64,000 bases of DNA from Bacteroidia bacterium (lineage in GTDB: Bacteria > Bacteroidota > Bacteroidia > JADZBD01): contig JADZBD010000015.1 in NCBI GenBank assembly GCA_020852255.1, positions 144,638-208,637 on the forward strand, written 5' to 3'. The notes beneath the pieces were generated by a model. The model did not search any database. It was not told where the DNA came from and saw only the letters and a program-made list of their open reading frames with translations. Of this stretch, positions 43,728 through 53,245 are shown piece by piece. The position numbers and the translations under genes were made by a program. Each line of letters begins with the position of its first letter. Within the stretch, counting starts at the first letter, position 1.

Positions 43728-46700
43728 ATGACTCCGCACCTTTTGCTGGTTCTCAGCGCATTGTGTCTTTCCCTGGCTCCCCTCCGGGCACAGGAACTGA
43801 AATTGCGCCGGATTACAGTAAATGAAGGACTCCCGGTTAACACCATAAACGCCCTAGCACAGGACTCCCTTGGCTTTATCTGGATGGGAACACCATCCGG
43901 ACTGGTTCGATACGACGGGTATAGCCTTACACTTTTTAAAAATAACCCAACGGATAGTTTTTCACTTTGCCATGACGGCATCCGCAGTTTTGCCTGTGGC
44001 ACGGGTGGTGAACTCTGGATCGGAACCCGCAACGGACTCAGCCGTTTCCATCCTTCCTCCGGCCATTTTAATAATCTAAGCGCCGACAGTACACGGCCGG
44101 AAAAACTCAGAGACGGAAATGTCAGCTCATTGCTTTTTGTAAGAGGTCAGCTTTGGATCGGGACAATGGGAGGTGGGATCAGCATTCTGGATACTTCCAC
44201 CGGCAATATAAAACATCTCCCCTTTCAGTCCGTTCCTTCCAGACATATACGTGCGATCATTGCCGATAAAACCGGGAGCATTTGGGTTGCCACTGTGGAG
44301 AACGGGGTCGTTTGCCTTAATACCGAAGGAAAAATCCTGAAACATTTCACCACCGCCAACGGACTTAACAGCAATGAAACCAGAAATATCTTTGCAGATT
44401 CCAAAGGAACTATCTGGATCTCCTGCTGGAATGCCGGACTGAATGTGTACGAACCTTCTTCCGGACAGATCCTCTCAGGCAAAGATTCCTCGTCCTGGCT
44501 TCGGCACATCCGGTATTCACTTGTTTCCTCCTTCACAGAAGATCGCCAGGGACGGATTTGGCTCGCTACTGCCGAACACGGTGCGGGCATCTGGAATCCG
44601 CAATCGCAGAAGATGATTTATACAGAAAGTGATCCGGACGACCCCCGCTCCCTGAGCGACAAAACCACGCTCTCACTGCTCCGTGACCGGTCGGGTCTGA
44701 TTTGGATCGGAACCTGGCACGGAGGAGCCTGCCTCTTCGATCCGCTTGCACATCTTATCCGCCATTACCGGGCCAGCGGAAAAAAAACAGGCACCCTTGC
44801 TTCCAACGTAGTCTGGAGATTCGCTGAAGGAAAAAACGGGAAAATATTTCTTGGTACTTCCAGGTCGCTACATGAATTTGATCCCGTCAGCGGTTACGCC
44901 AGCGTTATAAAAACCTTTCCGGACGGAACGGACGATGTACCCACTACCAACACCATTGTGCAGGCGATTCTGGAAACGGAGACCGGGGATCTGTGGCTGG
45001 GAACCAACGGCGCCGGAGTTTATTTCTGGGATGAGAAAAAAAAGAAATTCACCTGTTACACCTCCACCGACCAGGGAGGAAAATTCCCTTATCACACCTG
45101 TTACTGGATCCATCGCGATCTTTCAGGCGGAGTCTGGTTTTGTACCACGGGAGAAGGATTGGCGAAATACCTGCCTTCCACGGATACATTTGAAACGTAT
45201 TCCTTTTCAGAAACCGATAGCAACAGCCTTAGCAGTAATATCCTTTATTATCTGCTGGAGCGCCCCGACGGAAAGTTCTGGCTGGCAACCTCTGAAGGCC
45301 TTGATCTGTTTGATCCCAAAACCGGGAAGTCCACCCGTATGAAACCCGGCAACAAAGAAGTCCGCACATTGCTCTCCAAAGGTGTATATACATTCACGTA
45401 TAGTCAGAACGGCCGCCTCTGGATCGGTACAGCCGGAGGCATGTGCAGTTATCAGGAGTCTGCCAATACCTACACTATCCATACCGCAGACGCCGAAGGG
45501 CCGGGAGATGCCGAAATCATGGGGCTTACCGAAGACGAAGAGGAACGTCTCTGGATAAGCACAAACAAAGGATTATATATCATGAATATGCGTCAACCGG
45601 CTTACCGTTTATTGGAACCCGCCGACGGAATTCAAAGCCGGCAGTTTCTTCTGAATGCCATTTACAGAGATAAGCAAGGCCGTATTTACCTCGGAGGAGT
45701 AAACGGTTTCAACATGATTGATCCGCGAACCATTGCGTTCAATAGCACACCCGCTCCTGTGATCTTCACGAAACTTACCGTGATGAACGAAGAAGTGCCC
45801 CAATCAAAAACAATCTCCGTACTTCCTGAAATTGAAATCGCCTATTCCGATTACTTCTTTTCACTGGAATTCGCCGCCTTGGAATTTTCCGATCCGGCGC
45901 GCAACCGGTATAAGTATTTTCTGGAAGGACTCAGCAAAGAATGGGTTGAACTGGGTACTACCCGTTTTGTCACTTTTACAAATCTGAGTCCCGGCCGCTA
46001 CGTTTTAAAAGTAAAAGCATGCAATAATCACGGTATCTGGAACGAACAACAAGCCAGCCTGATTATCATTATACCTCCGCCCTTTTATATGACCTGGTGG
46101 TTTTATACACTTTGCGTACTGAGCCTGCTGGCGGGGATATGGTATTATATACGCCGGCGGGAGAAAAAATTACAGGAAGAAAAGGCCTATCTTGAAAACG
46201 TAGTGTCGGTACGCACCCGGGAGCTGCGCGAAGAAAAAGAAAAAGTAGATGTAGCGCATAAAGATATTAAAGACAGCATCAACTACGCGAAGAGAATACA
46301 GGAAGCCACACTTCCACTGGCAGCTGAATTAAAGAAAAGCCTGGCAGATTCCTTTATTCTGTTCATGCCGCGCGATGTGGTGAGCGGCGATTTTTACTGG
46401 TTCCAGGAAAAAGGAGACGACGTTTTCATTGTGGCGGCCGATTGTACCGGACACGGGGTGCCCGGTGCGCTGATGAGCATGATCGGATCTTCCCTCCTTG
46501 CCCAAATCGTTAATGAGAAAAATATCCACCAGCCGGGGCGCATTCTTTCGGCGCTGAATGAAGACCTCCGAAAAGCGCTTAAACAACACCTCGCAGATTC
46601 TGAAACCCGGGACGGGATGGACATCGCTCTCATCCATCTGAACAGGCGTTCACTGGCTGTATCATATGCCGGAGCCAACCGACCATTGTACATCATCCGG

Positions 46701-47021
46701 AAAAATATTCCGGAGATCGAAGAGGTCCGTGCGAGTAAGTTTCCTATCGGCGGATCCGGTAATGAAGAAAAGCATTTTGAAGAACATCATCTACAGTTGA
46801 AACCCGGAGACACCTTATATATATTCTCCGACGGATACCCGGACCAGTTCGGAGGTGGCACAGGGAAGAAATTCATGACCAAGAATTTCAAGCGCCTGCT
46901 CATGCTTAATCATGCCCGGCCCATGGAAGAAATCCACCGGCAGCTACGGGAAGAATTCGAAATCTGGAAAGGCGAATTCGAGCAGGTAGATGATGTGCTG
47001 GTGATTGGGATCCGCGCCTAA
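43728..47021 (+). CDS. Beta-propeller receptor with SpoIIE-type PP2C phosphatase output
   Basis: 1097 residues. Signal peptide (to about PLRAQ, residue 22). Residues ~25-680 are two-component-regulator propeller repeats (recurring GFIWMGTPSGLVRYDG, GELWIGTRNGLSRF, GRIWLATAEHGAGIW, GLIWIGTWHGGACLF, GRLWIGTAGGMCSY). A Y_Y_Y domain follows (~690-775; YKYFLEGLSKEWVELG ... LSPGRYVLKVKACNNHG). Then one transmembrane helix (~785-805), a coiled coil (EEKAYLENVVSVRTRELREEKEK), the linker INYAKRIQEATLP, and the phosphatase domain (~875-1097; DVVSGDFYWFQ, ADCTGHGVPGALMSMIG, DGMDIALIHL, FSDGYPDQFGG, DDVLVIGI). The propeller/Y_Y_Y sensor usually feeds a histidine kinase; here it feeds a phosphatase. Confidence 0.9.
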   Translation: MTPHLLLVLSALCLSLAPLRAQELKLRRITVNEGLPVNTINALAQDSLGFIWMGTPSGLVRYDGYSLTLFKNNPTDSFSLCHDGIRSFACGTGGELWIGTRNGLSRFHPSSGHFNNLSADSTRPEKLRDGNVSSLLFVRGQLWIGTMGGGISILDTSTGNIKHLPFQSVPSRHIRAIIADKTGSIWVATVENGVVCLNTEGKILKHFTTANGLNSNETRNIFADSKGTIWISCWNAGLNVYEPSSGQILSGKDSSSWLRHIRYSLVSSFTEDRQGRIWLATAEHGAGIWNPQSQKMIYTESDPDDPRSLSDKTTLSLLRDRSGLIWIGTWHGGACLFDPLAHLIRHYRASGKKTGTLASNVVWRFAEGKNGKIFLGTSRSLHEFDPVSGYASVIKTFPDGTDDVPTTNTIVQAILETETGDLWLGTNGAGVYFWDEKKKKFTCYTSTDQGGKFPYHTCYWIHRDLSGGVWFCTTGEGLAKYLPSTDTFETYSFSETDSNSLSSNILYYLLERPDGKFWLATSEGLDLFDPKTGKSTRMKPGNKEVRTLLSKGVYTFTYSQNGRLWIGTAGGMCSYQESANTYTIHTADAEGPGDAEIMGLTEDEEERLWISTNKGLYIMNMRQPAYRLLEPADGIQSRQFLLNAIYRDKQGRIYLGGVNGFNMIDPRTIAFNSTPAPVIFTKLTVMNEEVPQSKTISVLPEIEIAYSDYFFSLEFAALEFSDPARNRYKYFLEGLSKEWVELGTTRFVTFTNLSPGRYVLKVKACNNHGIWNEQQASLIIIIPPPFYMTWWFYTLCVLSLLAGIWYYIRRREKKLQEEKAYLENVVSVRTRELREEKEKVDVAHKDIKDSINYAKRIQEATLPLAAELKKSLADSFILFMPRDVVSGDFYWFQEKGDDVFIVAADCTGHGVPGALMSMIGSSLLAQIVNEKNIHQPGRILSALNEDLRKALKQHLADSETRDGMDIALIHLNRRSLAVSYAGANRPLYIIRKNIPEIEEVRASKFPIGGSGNEEKHFEEHHLQLKPGDTLYIFSDGYPDQFGGGTGKKFMTKNFKRLLMLNHARPMEEIHRQLREEFEIWKGEFEQVDDVLVIGIRA

Positions 47022-47221
47022 ACTGTTTATAACTTATTCCTCCGTTACCCTTCCTTCGACGAAGAAAAAGGTGCGTTGGTCTTAAAACTCATTATGATCT
47101 TCCTCACAAACCTCGCCGTCGTCTAAATTGTTTAGACTTCCGAAACCATCAAAATCCCCTGTCGTTAAAGGGGGTATAGTTCATTGCTTCATGTCTCACT
47201 GCCTTAAAAAACGGAGGTCCT
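47022..47221. other. 200-base intergenic region upstream of the SprB-like adhesin gene
   Basis: Contains a perfect 7-bp inverted repeat with 3-base spacer (GTCTAAA-TTG-TTTAGAC, 47121-47137) and a weaker CCCCT/AGGGG hairpin (47156-47173). No TAnnTTTG box is found just ahead of the start, unlike most other first genes here, so expression control may differ. Confidence 0.4.
47121..47137. promoter_or_regulatory. 17-base palindrome, possible operator or hairpin
   Basis: GTCTAAA TTG TTTAGAC is perfectly symmetric. It sits 85 bases before the adhesin start, in the right range for a repressor/activator site, though a mere 3'-end hairpin of the preceding gene is also possible. Confidence 0.35.
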
Positions 47222-50200
47222 ATGTTGTGCCGTTACACCTTCCAACTTGTATCATGGGCTATGTTCATGGTACTGTTCATCCTCACCACGTCAGAAGCGT
47301 ATGCTTCACACGCACAAGGCGCTGATCTCACCTATCAATGCCTTGGAGGAAATCAATATCAATTCACTCTTAAATTCTACCGCGACTGCTCCGGCGCCAA
47401 TGCTCCCAACAATGTTACCATCGATTGCTCATCCGCTTCCTGCAACCAGAATTTTCAGCTCACGCTGAACCCTGTTCCCAATACGGGAATTGAAGTTACT
47501 CCCATCTGTCCTTCTCAAACCACCACATGTACCAACGGAAACAACCCGGGGGTGCGCGAATACATTTACCAGGGTGTAACCAATATACCCGCATGCAGCG
47601 ACTGGATTTTTTCTTTCACCCTTTGCTGCCGGAATGCTGCTATTTCCACCATCAACAATCCGGGTGCGGAAAATATCTATGTAGAAGCCAGGCTCGACAA
47701 TCTGAATTTCCCCTGCAACTCCTCTCCCACTTTCACGAACCGTCCGGTACCGTACATTTGTGTAGGTCAATCTTTCTGTTTCAACCACGGTGCATCCGAT
47801 CCTGACGGCGATTTGCTTGTTTATTCTCTGATTCCTCCCGCCACCGGACCACTGACCACCGTAACTTTTCTGCCCCCCTATACCGCTGTGCAGCCCCTTG
47901 CCAGTACTCCACCGGTTAGTTTCAACACACAAACAGGAGATATATGTATGACCCCTACCTTGCTTCAGGTGGCCGTTATGGCCGTACGTGTAGAAGAGTG
48001 GAGGAATAACCAACTGGTGGGATCCGTGATCCGCGACATTCAGGTTCAGACTCAGGTGTGCTCCAACATCAACCCTTCGATCAACGGAATTAACGGAACC
48101 GGAGTATATGTACTGAACGGATGCGCCGGGGCACCGATCAATTTTTTTACCAACTCACTGGATCCGGATCCGGGACAGAACATCACTATGACCTGGAACA
48201 ATGGTATCACCGCAGCCACCTTCACCGTGAGCGGAGGTCCGCTGCCAACAGGAACATTTTCCTGGACTCCTACCGCAGCTAACGTAGGCCCGGCGCCGCA
48301 CTGCTTCACCGTAACGGTGCAGGATGACAACTGTCCGGTTTATGGAAGTCAGACCTACTCCTTCTGCTTATACATCTCCGGAATAAATGTGAGCATTGTG
48401 GGTTCGAATGCGAATTGCGGTGCCAGCAATGGTTCTGCCACAGCGAGTGCCAGCGGAGGTACGGGGCCCTATTCATATCAATGGCTACCAAACCTTGGCA
48501 ATAATGCCACACAAAACGGCCTGGGTGCAGGCACTTACACCGTGGTTGTTACCGACGTTAACGGGTGCCAGGGCAGTGCCACTGTAACCATACTGAACAA
48601 CGGCATGCCGGGAAACATTCAGATGCTGTCAACCATGGTTTCCTGCGCAGGCGGAAATAACGGAACAGCCACCGCCAATGTGAACGGACAGCCGCCCTTC
48701 ACTTACCTCTGGTCGAACGGCGGAACCACAGCTACCATATCCAATCTTACCGCCGGAACTTATTCAGTGGTGGTAACCAATGGTCCGGGTTGTACCGCAA
48801 CTGCAAGCGTCACAATTACCGCTCCGGCTTTGCTTTCACTTACCTCCGTTCAGGGCCCGGTTACCTGTGCCGGCGGCAGTAACGGTTCAGCAACGGTGAT
48901 TCCCGCCGGCGGAACCGGTCCTTATTCCTACCAGTGGTCGAACGGAGCTACCACCGCAACGGTCAATAATCTTTCCGCACTGAATTACTTTGTAACAGTA
49001 ACAGATGCGAATGCCTGTACTGCAACTATCAATATTCTCATTACAGAACCACCCCAGCTTCAGACTGCGCTGAGTGCGTTCAACAATGTAACATGCTTCG
49101 GCGATACAAACGGATCTGCTTCCGTACTGGTCACCGGCGGAACTCCACCCTATGCATACCTCTGGAATACAAATCCGCCCCAGATCTACCAAACCGCAAA
49201 TAACCTGGGTGCAGGAACCTACCAGGTGATAGTGACTGATGCAAACGGATGCACCTCCACAATGAATGCAGTGATCAATCAACCCCTGCCAGTAACAGCA
49301 ACGTTCAGTTCCACCCCCGTAAGTTGTTACGGAGGGAATAACGGTTCTGCATCCGTATCTCCCTCCGGTGGAACGGCACCCTATACCTTTTCATGGAATA
49401 CCGTTCCCATTCAGAATTCCCAAAACGCATCCAACCTCTCATCCGGAAACTATAATGTAATCATCACCGACATTTACGGATGTTCAGGAACTGTAATAGT
49501 AACGGTGAACCAGCCGACCCCGCTGGTTGCAACAGTGTCCAATGTATCTCCGGCAACATGTAACGGCGGAACCAATGGAACCGCAACAGGCAATGCTACC
49601 GGAGGCACCTTCCCGTACTCCTATCAATGGAATACAACACCTCCGCAGAACAATGCGGCCGCCACCGGTTTGAGTGCCGGCACCTATACACTTACGATCA
49701 CCGACGACAACGGATGCGCGGCGGTAACCACTGTTGTGATTACGCAACCTGCGCCGCTTTTCACCCAAACATCGGGTAACGATACCATCTGCCCCGGACA
49801 AAACACGCTTATCAGCGCCAATTCCTACGGCGGGTCAGGACCATACACTTATCTATGGAATCAGGGGCTTGGCTTTGGTCCTGCCCATATCGTTGGGCCG
49901 AACAATACCACCATTTATACCGTAATCACGACAGATGCCAATGGTTGCACTGCCGGTCCGGATACTGTAATCCTAAGCGTTTTTCAGCTTAGCTCCGCCA
50001 ACATTTCCACCAGCGGAACCCCGGCAGTGTGCGCCGGTTCCCAGGCGCAGATCAGTGCATCGGTTTCCGGATTCACAGGACCGGTAACCTACTCCTGGTC
50101 GCATAACCTCGGAAGCGGACCCGGTCCTATCAACGTATATCCCACGGCTACCACTACGTACACTGTTACCGTTACCAACATTTGCGGTATAAGTGCAACT

Positions 50201-51004
50201 TCCGCAGTCACGATTGTGGTAAACCCGATTCCGCAGATCATTTTAAGTCCGGTTACTTCCACCGGATGTGATGCTGCTACGGTTTCCTTCACCGATACAG
50301 CATCGGCGAACTTCGGATGCACATATAACTGGAACTTCGGTGACGGGCATTATTCCACCGCCCAGCATCCTGTACATCAGTACACACAAACAGGAGCGTA
50401 TACCATAACAGTAACCATCACCTCGCCGTGGGGATGTACAGGAACCGCCACCACATGGGCTGCCGTAACTGTGAATCTCTCTGCACAGGCACAATTCACG
50501 GCGAATCCCGTGTACACCACGAACCTTTCGCCGACCATCACTTTTACCGATCAGAGTACCAATGCCTCCTCCTGGTACTGGGACTTTGGCGACGGCAATA
50601 CTTCCACGGTACAGCATCCGGTACACACGTATACCAGTGAAAATACGTTTCGTGTAATGCTGGTCACCAATAATGCCGCCGGGTGCCCCGATACGGCCTG
50701 GCTGGATGTGAAGGTGGATCCCGAATTCACGTTCTACATTCCGAATGCCTTTACACCTAACGGGGATCACATGAACGACGAATTTCGCGGAGAAGGTGAT
50801 GAGATCACGAGTTACAAGATGGAGATATTCGATCGCTGGGGGATGCTGATATTCCAAACCGAAAATTTATACAGGGGGTGGGATGGCCGGGCGAACGGAG
50901 GGAATGAAATTGCACAGGAAGATGTGTACGTATACAGAGTAGTTCTTCGGGATTTTGCGCAAAAAGAACATACATTCACCGGGCATGTAAGCCTGATCCG
51001 ATAG
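47222..51004 (+). CDS. SprB-repeat and PKD-domain surface adhesin, gliding-type (T9SS type B) C-terminus
   Basis: 1260 residues. Signal peptide to about AYASHAQG, followed by an N-terminal domain of a Bacteroidota surface-protein family (ADLTYQCLGGNQYQFTLKFYRDC). Six SprB-type repeats of ~75 residues lie at ~390-850, each with C-x-G-x-x-N-G-[ST]-A, then GGT-x-PY-x-[YF]-x-W and GTY-x-V-x-[VI]-T-D-x-x-GC. Two PKD domains follow (FGDGHYSTAQHPVHQY near 1040; FGDGNTSTVQHPVHTY near 1120). The last ~85 residues (FYIPNAFTPNGDHMNDEF ... EIFDRWGMLIF ... GWDGRANG) are the gliding-motility-associated C-terminal domain, a type B T9SS signal. Likely a surface adhesin; a hairpin terminator follows. Confidence 0.88.
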   Translation: MLCRYTFQLVSWAMFMVLFILTTSEAYASHAQGADLTYQCLGGNQYQFTLKFYRDCSGANAPNNVTIDCSSASCNQNFQLTLNPVPNTGIEVTPICPSQTTTCTNGNNPGVREYIYQGVTNIPACSDWIFSFTLCCRNAAISTINNPGAENIYVEARLDNLNFPCNSSPTFTNRPVPYICVGQSFCFNHGASDPDGDLLVYSLIPPATGPLTTVTFLPPYTAVQPLASTPPVSFNTQTGDICMTPTLLQVAVMAVRVEEWRNNQLVGSVIRDIQVQTQVCSNINPSINGINGTGVYVLNGCAGAPINFFTNSLDPDPGQNITMTWNNGITAATFTVSGGPLPTGTFSWTPTAANVGPAPHCFTVTVQDDNCPVYGSQTYSFCLYISGINVSIVGSNANCGASNGSATASASGGTGPYSYQWLPNLGNNATQNGLGAGTYTVVVTDVNGCQGSATVTILNNGMPGNIQMLSTMVSCAGGNNGTATANVNGQPPFTYLWSNGGTTATISNLTAGTYSVVVTNGPGCTATASVTITAPALLSLTSVQGPVTCAGGSNGSATVIPAGGTGPYSYQWSNGATTATVNNLSALNYFVTVTDANACTATINILITEPPQLQTALSAFNNVTCFGDTNGSASVLVTGGTPPYAYLWNTNPPQIYQTANNLGAGTYQVIVTDANGCTSTMNAVINQPLPVTATFSSTPVSCYGGNNGSASVSPSGGTAPYTFSWNTVPIQNSQNASNLSSGNYNVIITDIYGCSGTVIVTVNQPTPLVATVSNVSPATCNGGTNGTATGNATGGTFPYSYQWNTTPPQNNAAATGLSAGTYTLTITDDNGCAAVTTVVITQPAPLFTQTSGNDTICPGQNTLISANSYGGSGPYTYLWNQGLGFGPAHIVGPNNTTIYTVITTDANGCTAGPDTVILSVFQLSSANISTSGTPAVCAGSQAQISASVSGFTGPVTYSWSHNLGSGPGPINVYPTATTTYTVTVTNICGISATSAVTIVVNPIPQIILSPVTSTGCDAATVSFTDTASANFGCTYNWNFGDGHYSTAQHPVHQYTQTGAYTITVTITSPWGCTGTATTWAAVTVNLSAQAQFTANPVYTTNLSPTITFTDQSTNASSWYWDFGDGNTSTVQHPVHTYTSENTFRVMLVTNNAAGCPDTAWLDVKVDPEFTFYIPNAFTPNGDHMNDEFRGEGDEITSYKMEIFDRWGMLIFQTENLYRGWDGRANGGNEIAQEDVYVYRVVLRDFAQKEHTFTGHVSLIR
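48388..49770 (+). repeat. Six tandem SprB-repeat coding units (~230 bp each)
   Basis: Within the adhesin gene the motif C-x-G-x-x-N-G-[ST]-A recurs about every 75 codons. The protein pattern is conserved but the DNA units have diverged, so they are old repeats rather than recent duplications. A seventh, degenerate unit without the N-G motif follows. Confidence 0.75.
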
Positions 51005-51015
51005 GCAGATCAGGA

Positions 51016-51057
51016 GAAAGCCGCTGCCGCAACGGTACCGGCGGCGGCTTTCATTTT
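51016..51057. terminator. Intrinsic terminator after the adhesin gene
   Basis: Fourteen-pair stem (51016-51029 with 51039-51052, one G-U pair) around a 9-base loop, followed by ATTTTTAT. It lies between the plus-strand adhesin stop (51004) and the convergent receptor stop (51057). Confidence 0.8.
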
Positions 51058-53210
51058 TATACCCTCAGGCCGATAATACAAATATCGTCTACTTGTTCAA
51101 GCTCGCCCTTCCAGTCGAGGAAAGTCCTCAGCAGTTTTTCCTTTTGCTGCTCCGGCGGAAGCAGATGAACGGAGAGTAGCAATTGTTGCAGTTGCCGGTA
51201 TTTAAACTTCTTGCCCCGCGGGCCGCCAAACTGATCGGAATACCCGTCAGTAAAAATATACAGAACATCTCCCTTTTGGAGCGCAATTTCCTTCAGGGAG
51301 AACTGGCGTATTTCCTCTCCTACAAAGGCGCCCACCGGAAACTTATCTCCCTCCACAATAATCAGCTGACTTTCCCGGATGAGGTAGAGCGGATTGTAGG
51401 CGGCAGAAAACTCCAGTTTCATAGTGCCGGGGTCAAATGAACAGAGTGAAATATCCATTCCGTCTTTCACGGAGGATTCTTCTGATTCCTGATGGAGCGT
51501 TTTTGTGAGTTCCCTGTTCACCGAGTTAAGAATGAGGTGTGGCTTGCTCAGTCCGAATTCATTCACCGCGCGGTTCAGCAGATTATTTCCCACGATACTC
51601 ATGAATGCACCCGGAACACCGTGACCGGTACAATCCACCGCCGCAAACATTACGCATTTGCCAAAGCGTTCAAACCAGTAGAAATCACCGCTCACGATGT
51701 CTTTCGGCTGATACAGCACGAAAGATCCGGGCAGTAATTCCTTACGAAACTCATCGGGGGGAAGAATGGCCTCCTGTATGCGCTTGGCATATTTGATGCT
51801 GTCTGTAATATCTTTGTTCTTCTCCTCAATCTCTTCGTTGCGCAGGTTGATTTCGCGGTATACCTTCTCCAGCTGTATGTTTTTAACATCCACCTCTGTT
51901 TTCTGCTCCTCAATTATTTCCTTCTGTCGTGAGATCAGCCGCATCCTGTTAAACAGGAAAACAGAGAAGACAATCAGGATGAGTGCGCCCGTGATAGTGG
52001 AGATCAGGATCACCCGTTGCTTGTCCATTTCAGACTGATACAATAAGTCCTTCTGTTCCGCTTCTTTCTCCTTCGCCACTCTTTCCTTGCCAAATTCCAT
52101 CTGCAGGCGCAACTCCGTCATCTTCCGGGCTGCATCGGCGCTCATGAGTGAATCCTCGATATTTTTGAATTCCACCAGGTATTTGTAACCGGTTTTATAG
52201 TCGTTCTTCAGCACATAGATCGTAGACAATTGCTTACTGGCATCCTTGATCAGATCGGCATAATTAAGTTCTTTCCCGGTAGTATAAGCCTGGAAGGCGT
52301 ATTTCTCCGCCAGGTTCAGTTCACCCGTACGAAGGTAAACCGACGCCACATTATTCAGATTGATGCCGAGGTCAATCCGGTTGCCCAGCTCCTGTTGTAT
52401 TTTCAATGCTTCCAAAAAATAATTCAGTGCCTTGGGATAATCGGGATACTTCCGGTAAATCGCACCGATGTTCACAAGCGACTGCGCTTCACCGGCTTTA
52501 TCTCCCGCTTCCCTTCGGAGTCTCAGGCTTTCTTCCATGGCCTCCATGGCGAGATTCAACTGATTGTTCTCAAGGTAGATGGTCCCGATGTTATTATAAG
52601 ACATTGCCAGGCTCTTCTTATTTCCCAATTCTTTCTTCATCTCAATGCTCTTCAGATAATAAGTCAGTGCGTTCTTGTAATCATCCTGAGAATGCAGCAG
52701 CAACCCGATATTATTGGTGGTAGCCGCTATGTTTTCGCGGTCGCCAACGCCTTCAAAGATCTCCAGCGCTTTTTTATAATAATTCATTGCTTCCTGAAGG
52801 TTTCCCTGGTATTGGTAGATGTAGGCAATGTCATTCAGGCATTTTCCTTCACCGAGTGCATCGCCGGTCTGTGCATACATATCGAGGGCAAGCAGGTAAT
52901 TATTCAGCGACTCATCCAGCTTACCCAGGTCGGTGAGTGAATATCCCATGTTAAAATAGGCACGCGCCATTCCTTTTACATCATTCGCCTGTTTGTACAA
53001 TACACAAGCCTTCCGCGCGTATTCGTAGGAAAGTTTAAAATCGGAACCCTGCAGAAGCTCCCCCAGTTCAATGTAGGCTGCCGCAGCCGCCCGCTTATCC
53101 TTGCTGCTTTTTGCCACATGCAAAAGCGAATCCTCCCGACCGGCTGTTGCCGGATTCAGGCAGATAAAAAGTATAAAAAGGATGGCTAAAGTTCCCGGTC
53201 TCGCCGCCAT
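51057..53210 (-). CDS. TPR receptor with SpoIIE-type PP2C phosphatase domain
   Basis: 717 residues from ATG 53210; the upstream TTG at 53231 lies in the terminator of the preceding gene and is rejected. Signal peptide (MAARPGTLAILFILFICLNPATAG), eight or so TPRs (~30-370; YFNMGYSLTDLGKLDESLNNYL, TNNIGLLLHSQDDYKNALTYYL, YNNIGTIYLENNQLNLAMEAM), one transmembrane helix near 400-420 (VILISTITGALILIVFSVFLF), a coiled coil (RLISRQKEIIEEQKTEV ... NLRNEEIEEKNKDI), the linker IKYAKRIQEAILPPDEF, and the phosphatase domain (~490-717; DIVSGDFYWFE, VDCTGHGVPGAFMSIVG, KDGMDISLC, FTDGYSDQFGG, DDICIIG). Closest in plan to the 36443-38509 receptor. Placed next to PorP/SprF and the adhesins. Confidence 0.9.
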   Translation of the reverse strand: MAARPGTLAILFILFICLNPATAGREDSLLHVAKSSKDKRAAAAAYIELGELLQGSDFKLSYEYARKACVLYKQANDVKGMARAYFNMGYSLTDLGKLDESLNNYLLALDMYAQTGDALGEGKCLNDIAYIYQYQGNLQEAMNYYKKALEIFEGVGDRENIAATTNNIGLLLHSQDDYKNALTYYLKSIEMKKELGNKKSLAMSYNNIGTIYLENNQLNLAMEAMEESLRLRREAGDKAGEAQSLVNIGAIYRKYPDYPKALNYFLEALKIQQELGNRIDLGINLNNVASVYLRTGELNLAEKYAFQAYTTGKELNYADLIKDASKQLSTIYVLKNDYKTGYKYLVEFKNIEDSLMSADAARKMTELRLQMEFGKERVAKEKEAEQKDLLYQSEMDKQRVILISTITGALILIVFSVFLFNRMRLISRQKEIIEEQKTEVDVKNIQLEKVYREINLRNEEIEEKNKDITDSIKYAKRIQEAILPPDEFRKELLPGSFVLYQPKDIVSGDFYWFERFGKCVMFAAVDCTGHGVPGAFMSIVGNNLLNRAVNEFGLSKPHLILNSVNRELTKTLHQESEESSVKDGMDISLCSFDPGTMKLEFSAAYNPLYLIRESQLIIVEGDKFPVGAFVGEEIRQFSLKEIALQKGDVLYIFTDGYSDQFGGPRGKKFKYRQLQQLLLSVHLLPPEQQKEKLLRTFLDWKGELEQVDDICIIGLRV

Positions 53211-53241
53211 AATTTTAAAAAGCCCCCGCAACGGGGGGCTC
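53211..53241 (-). terminator. Intrinsic terminator after the PorP/SprF gene
   Basis: On the minus strand AGCCCCC (53240-53234) and GGGGGCT (53227-53221) form a 7-bp stem with a 6-base loop, followed by TTTTAAAATT. It separates the adhesin-PorP/SprF operon from the receptor gene starting at 53210. Confidence 0.8.
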
Positions 53242-53245
53242 TGTA

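Noticed and set aside
48388..49770. Regularly spaced repeats considered as a CRISPR array
   Set aside because: Spacing is ~230 bp, the units are in frame and encode SprB-type protein repeats; no short identical repeats or cas genes.
53211..53231. TTG start at 53231 for the TPR-phosphatase receptor
   Set aside because: It falls in the hairpin terminator of the PorP/SprF gene; ATG 53210 gives a normal signal peptide.
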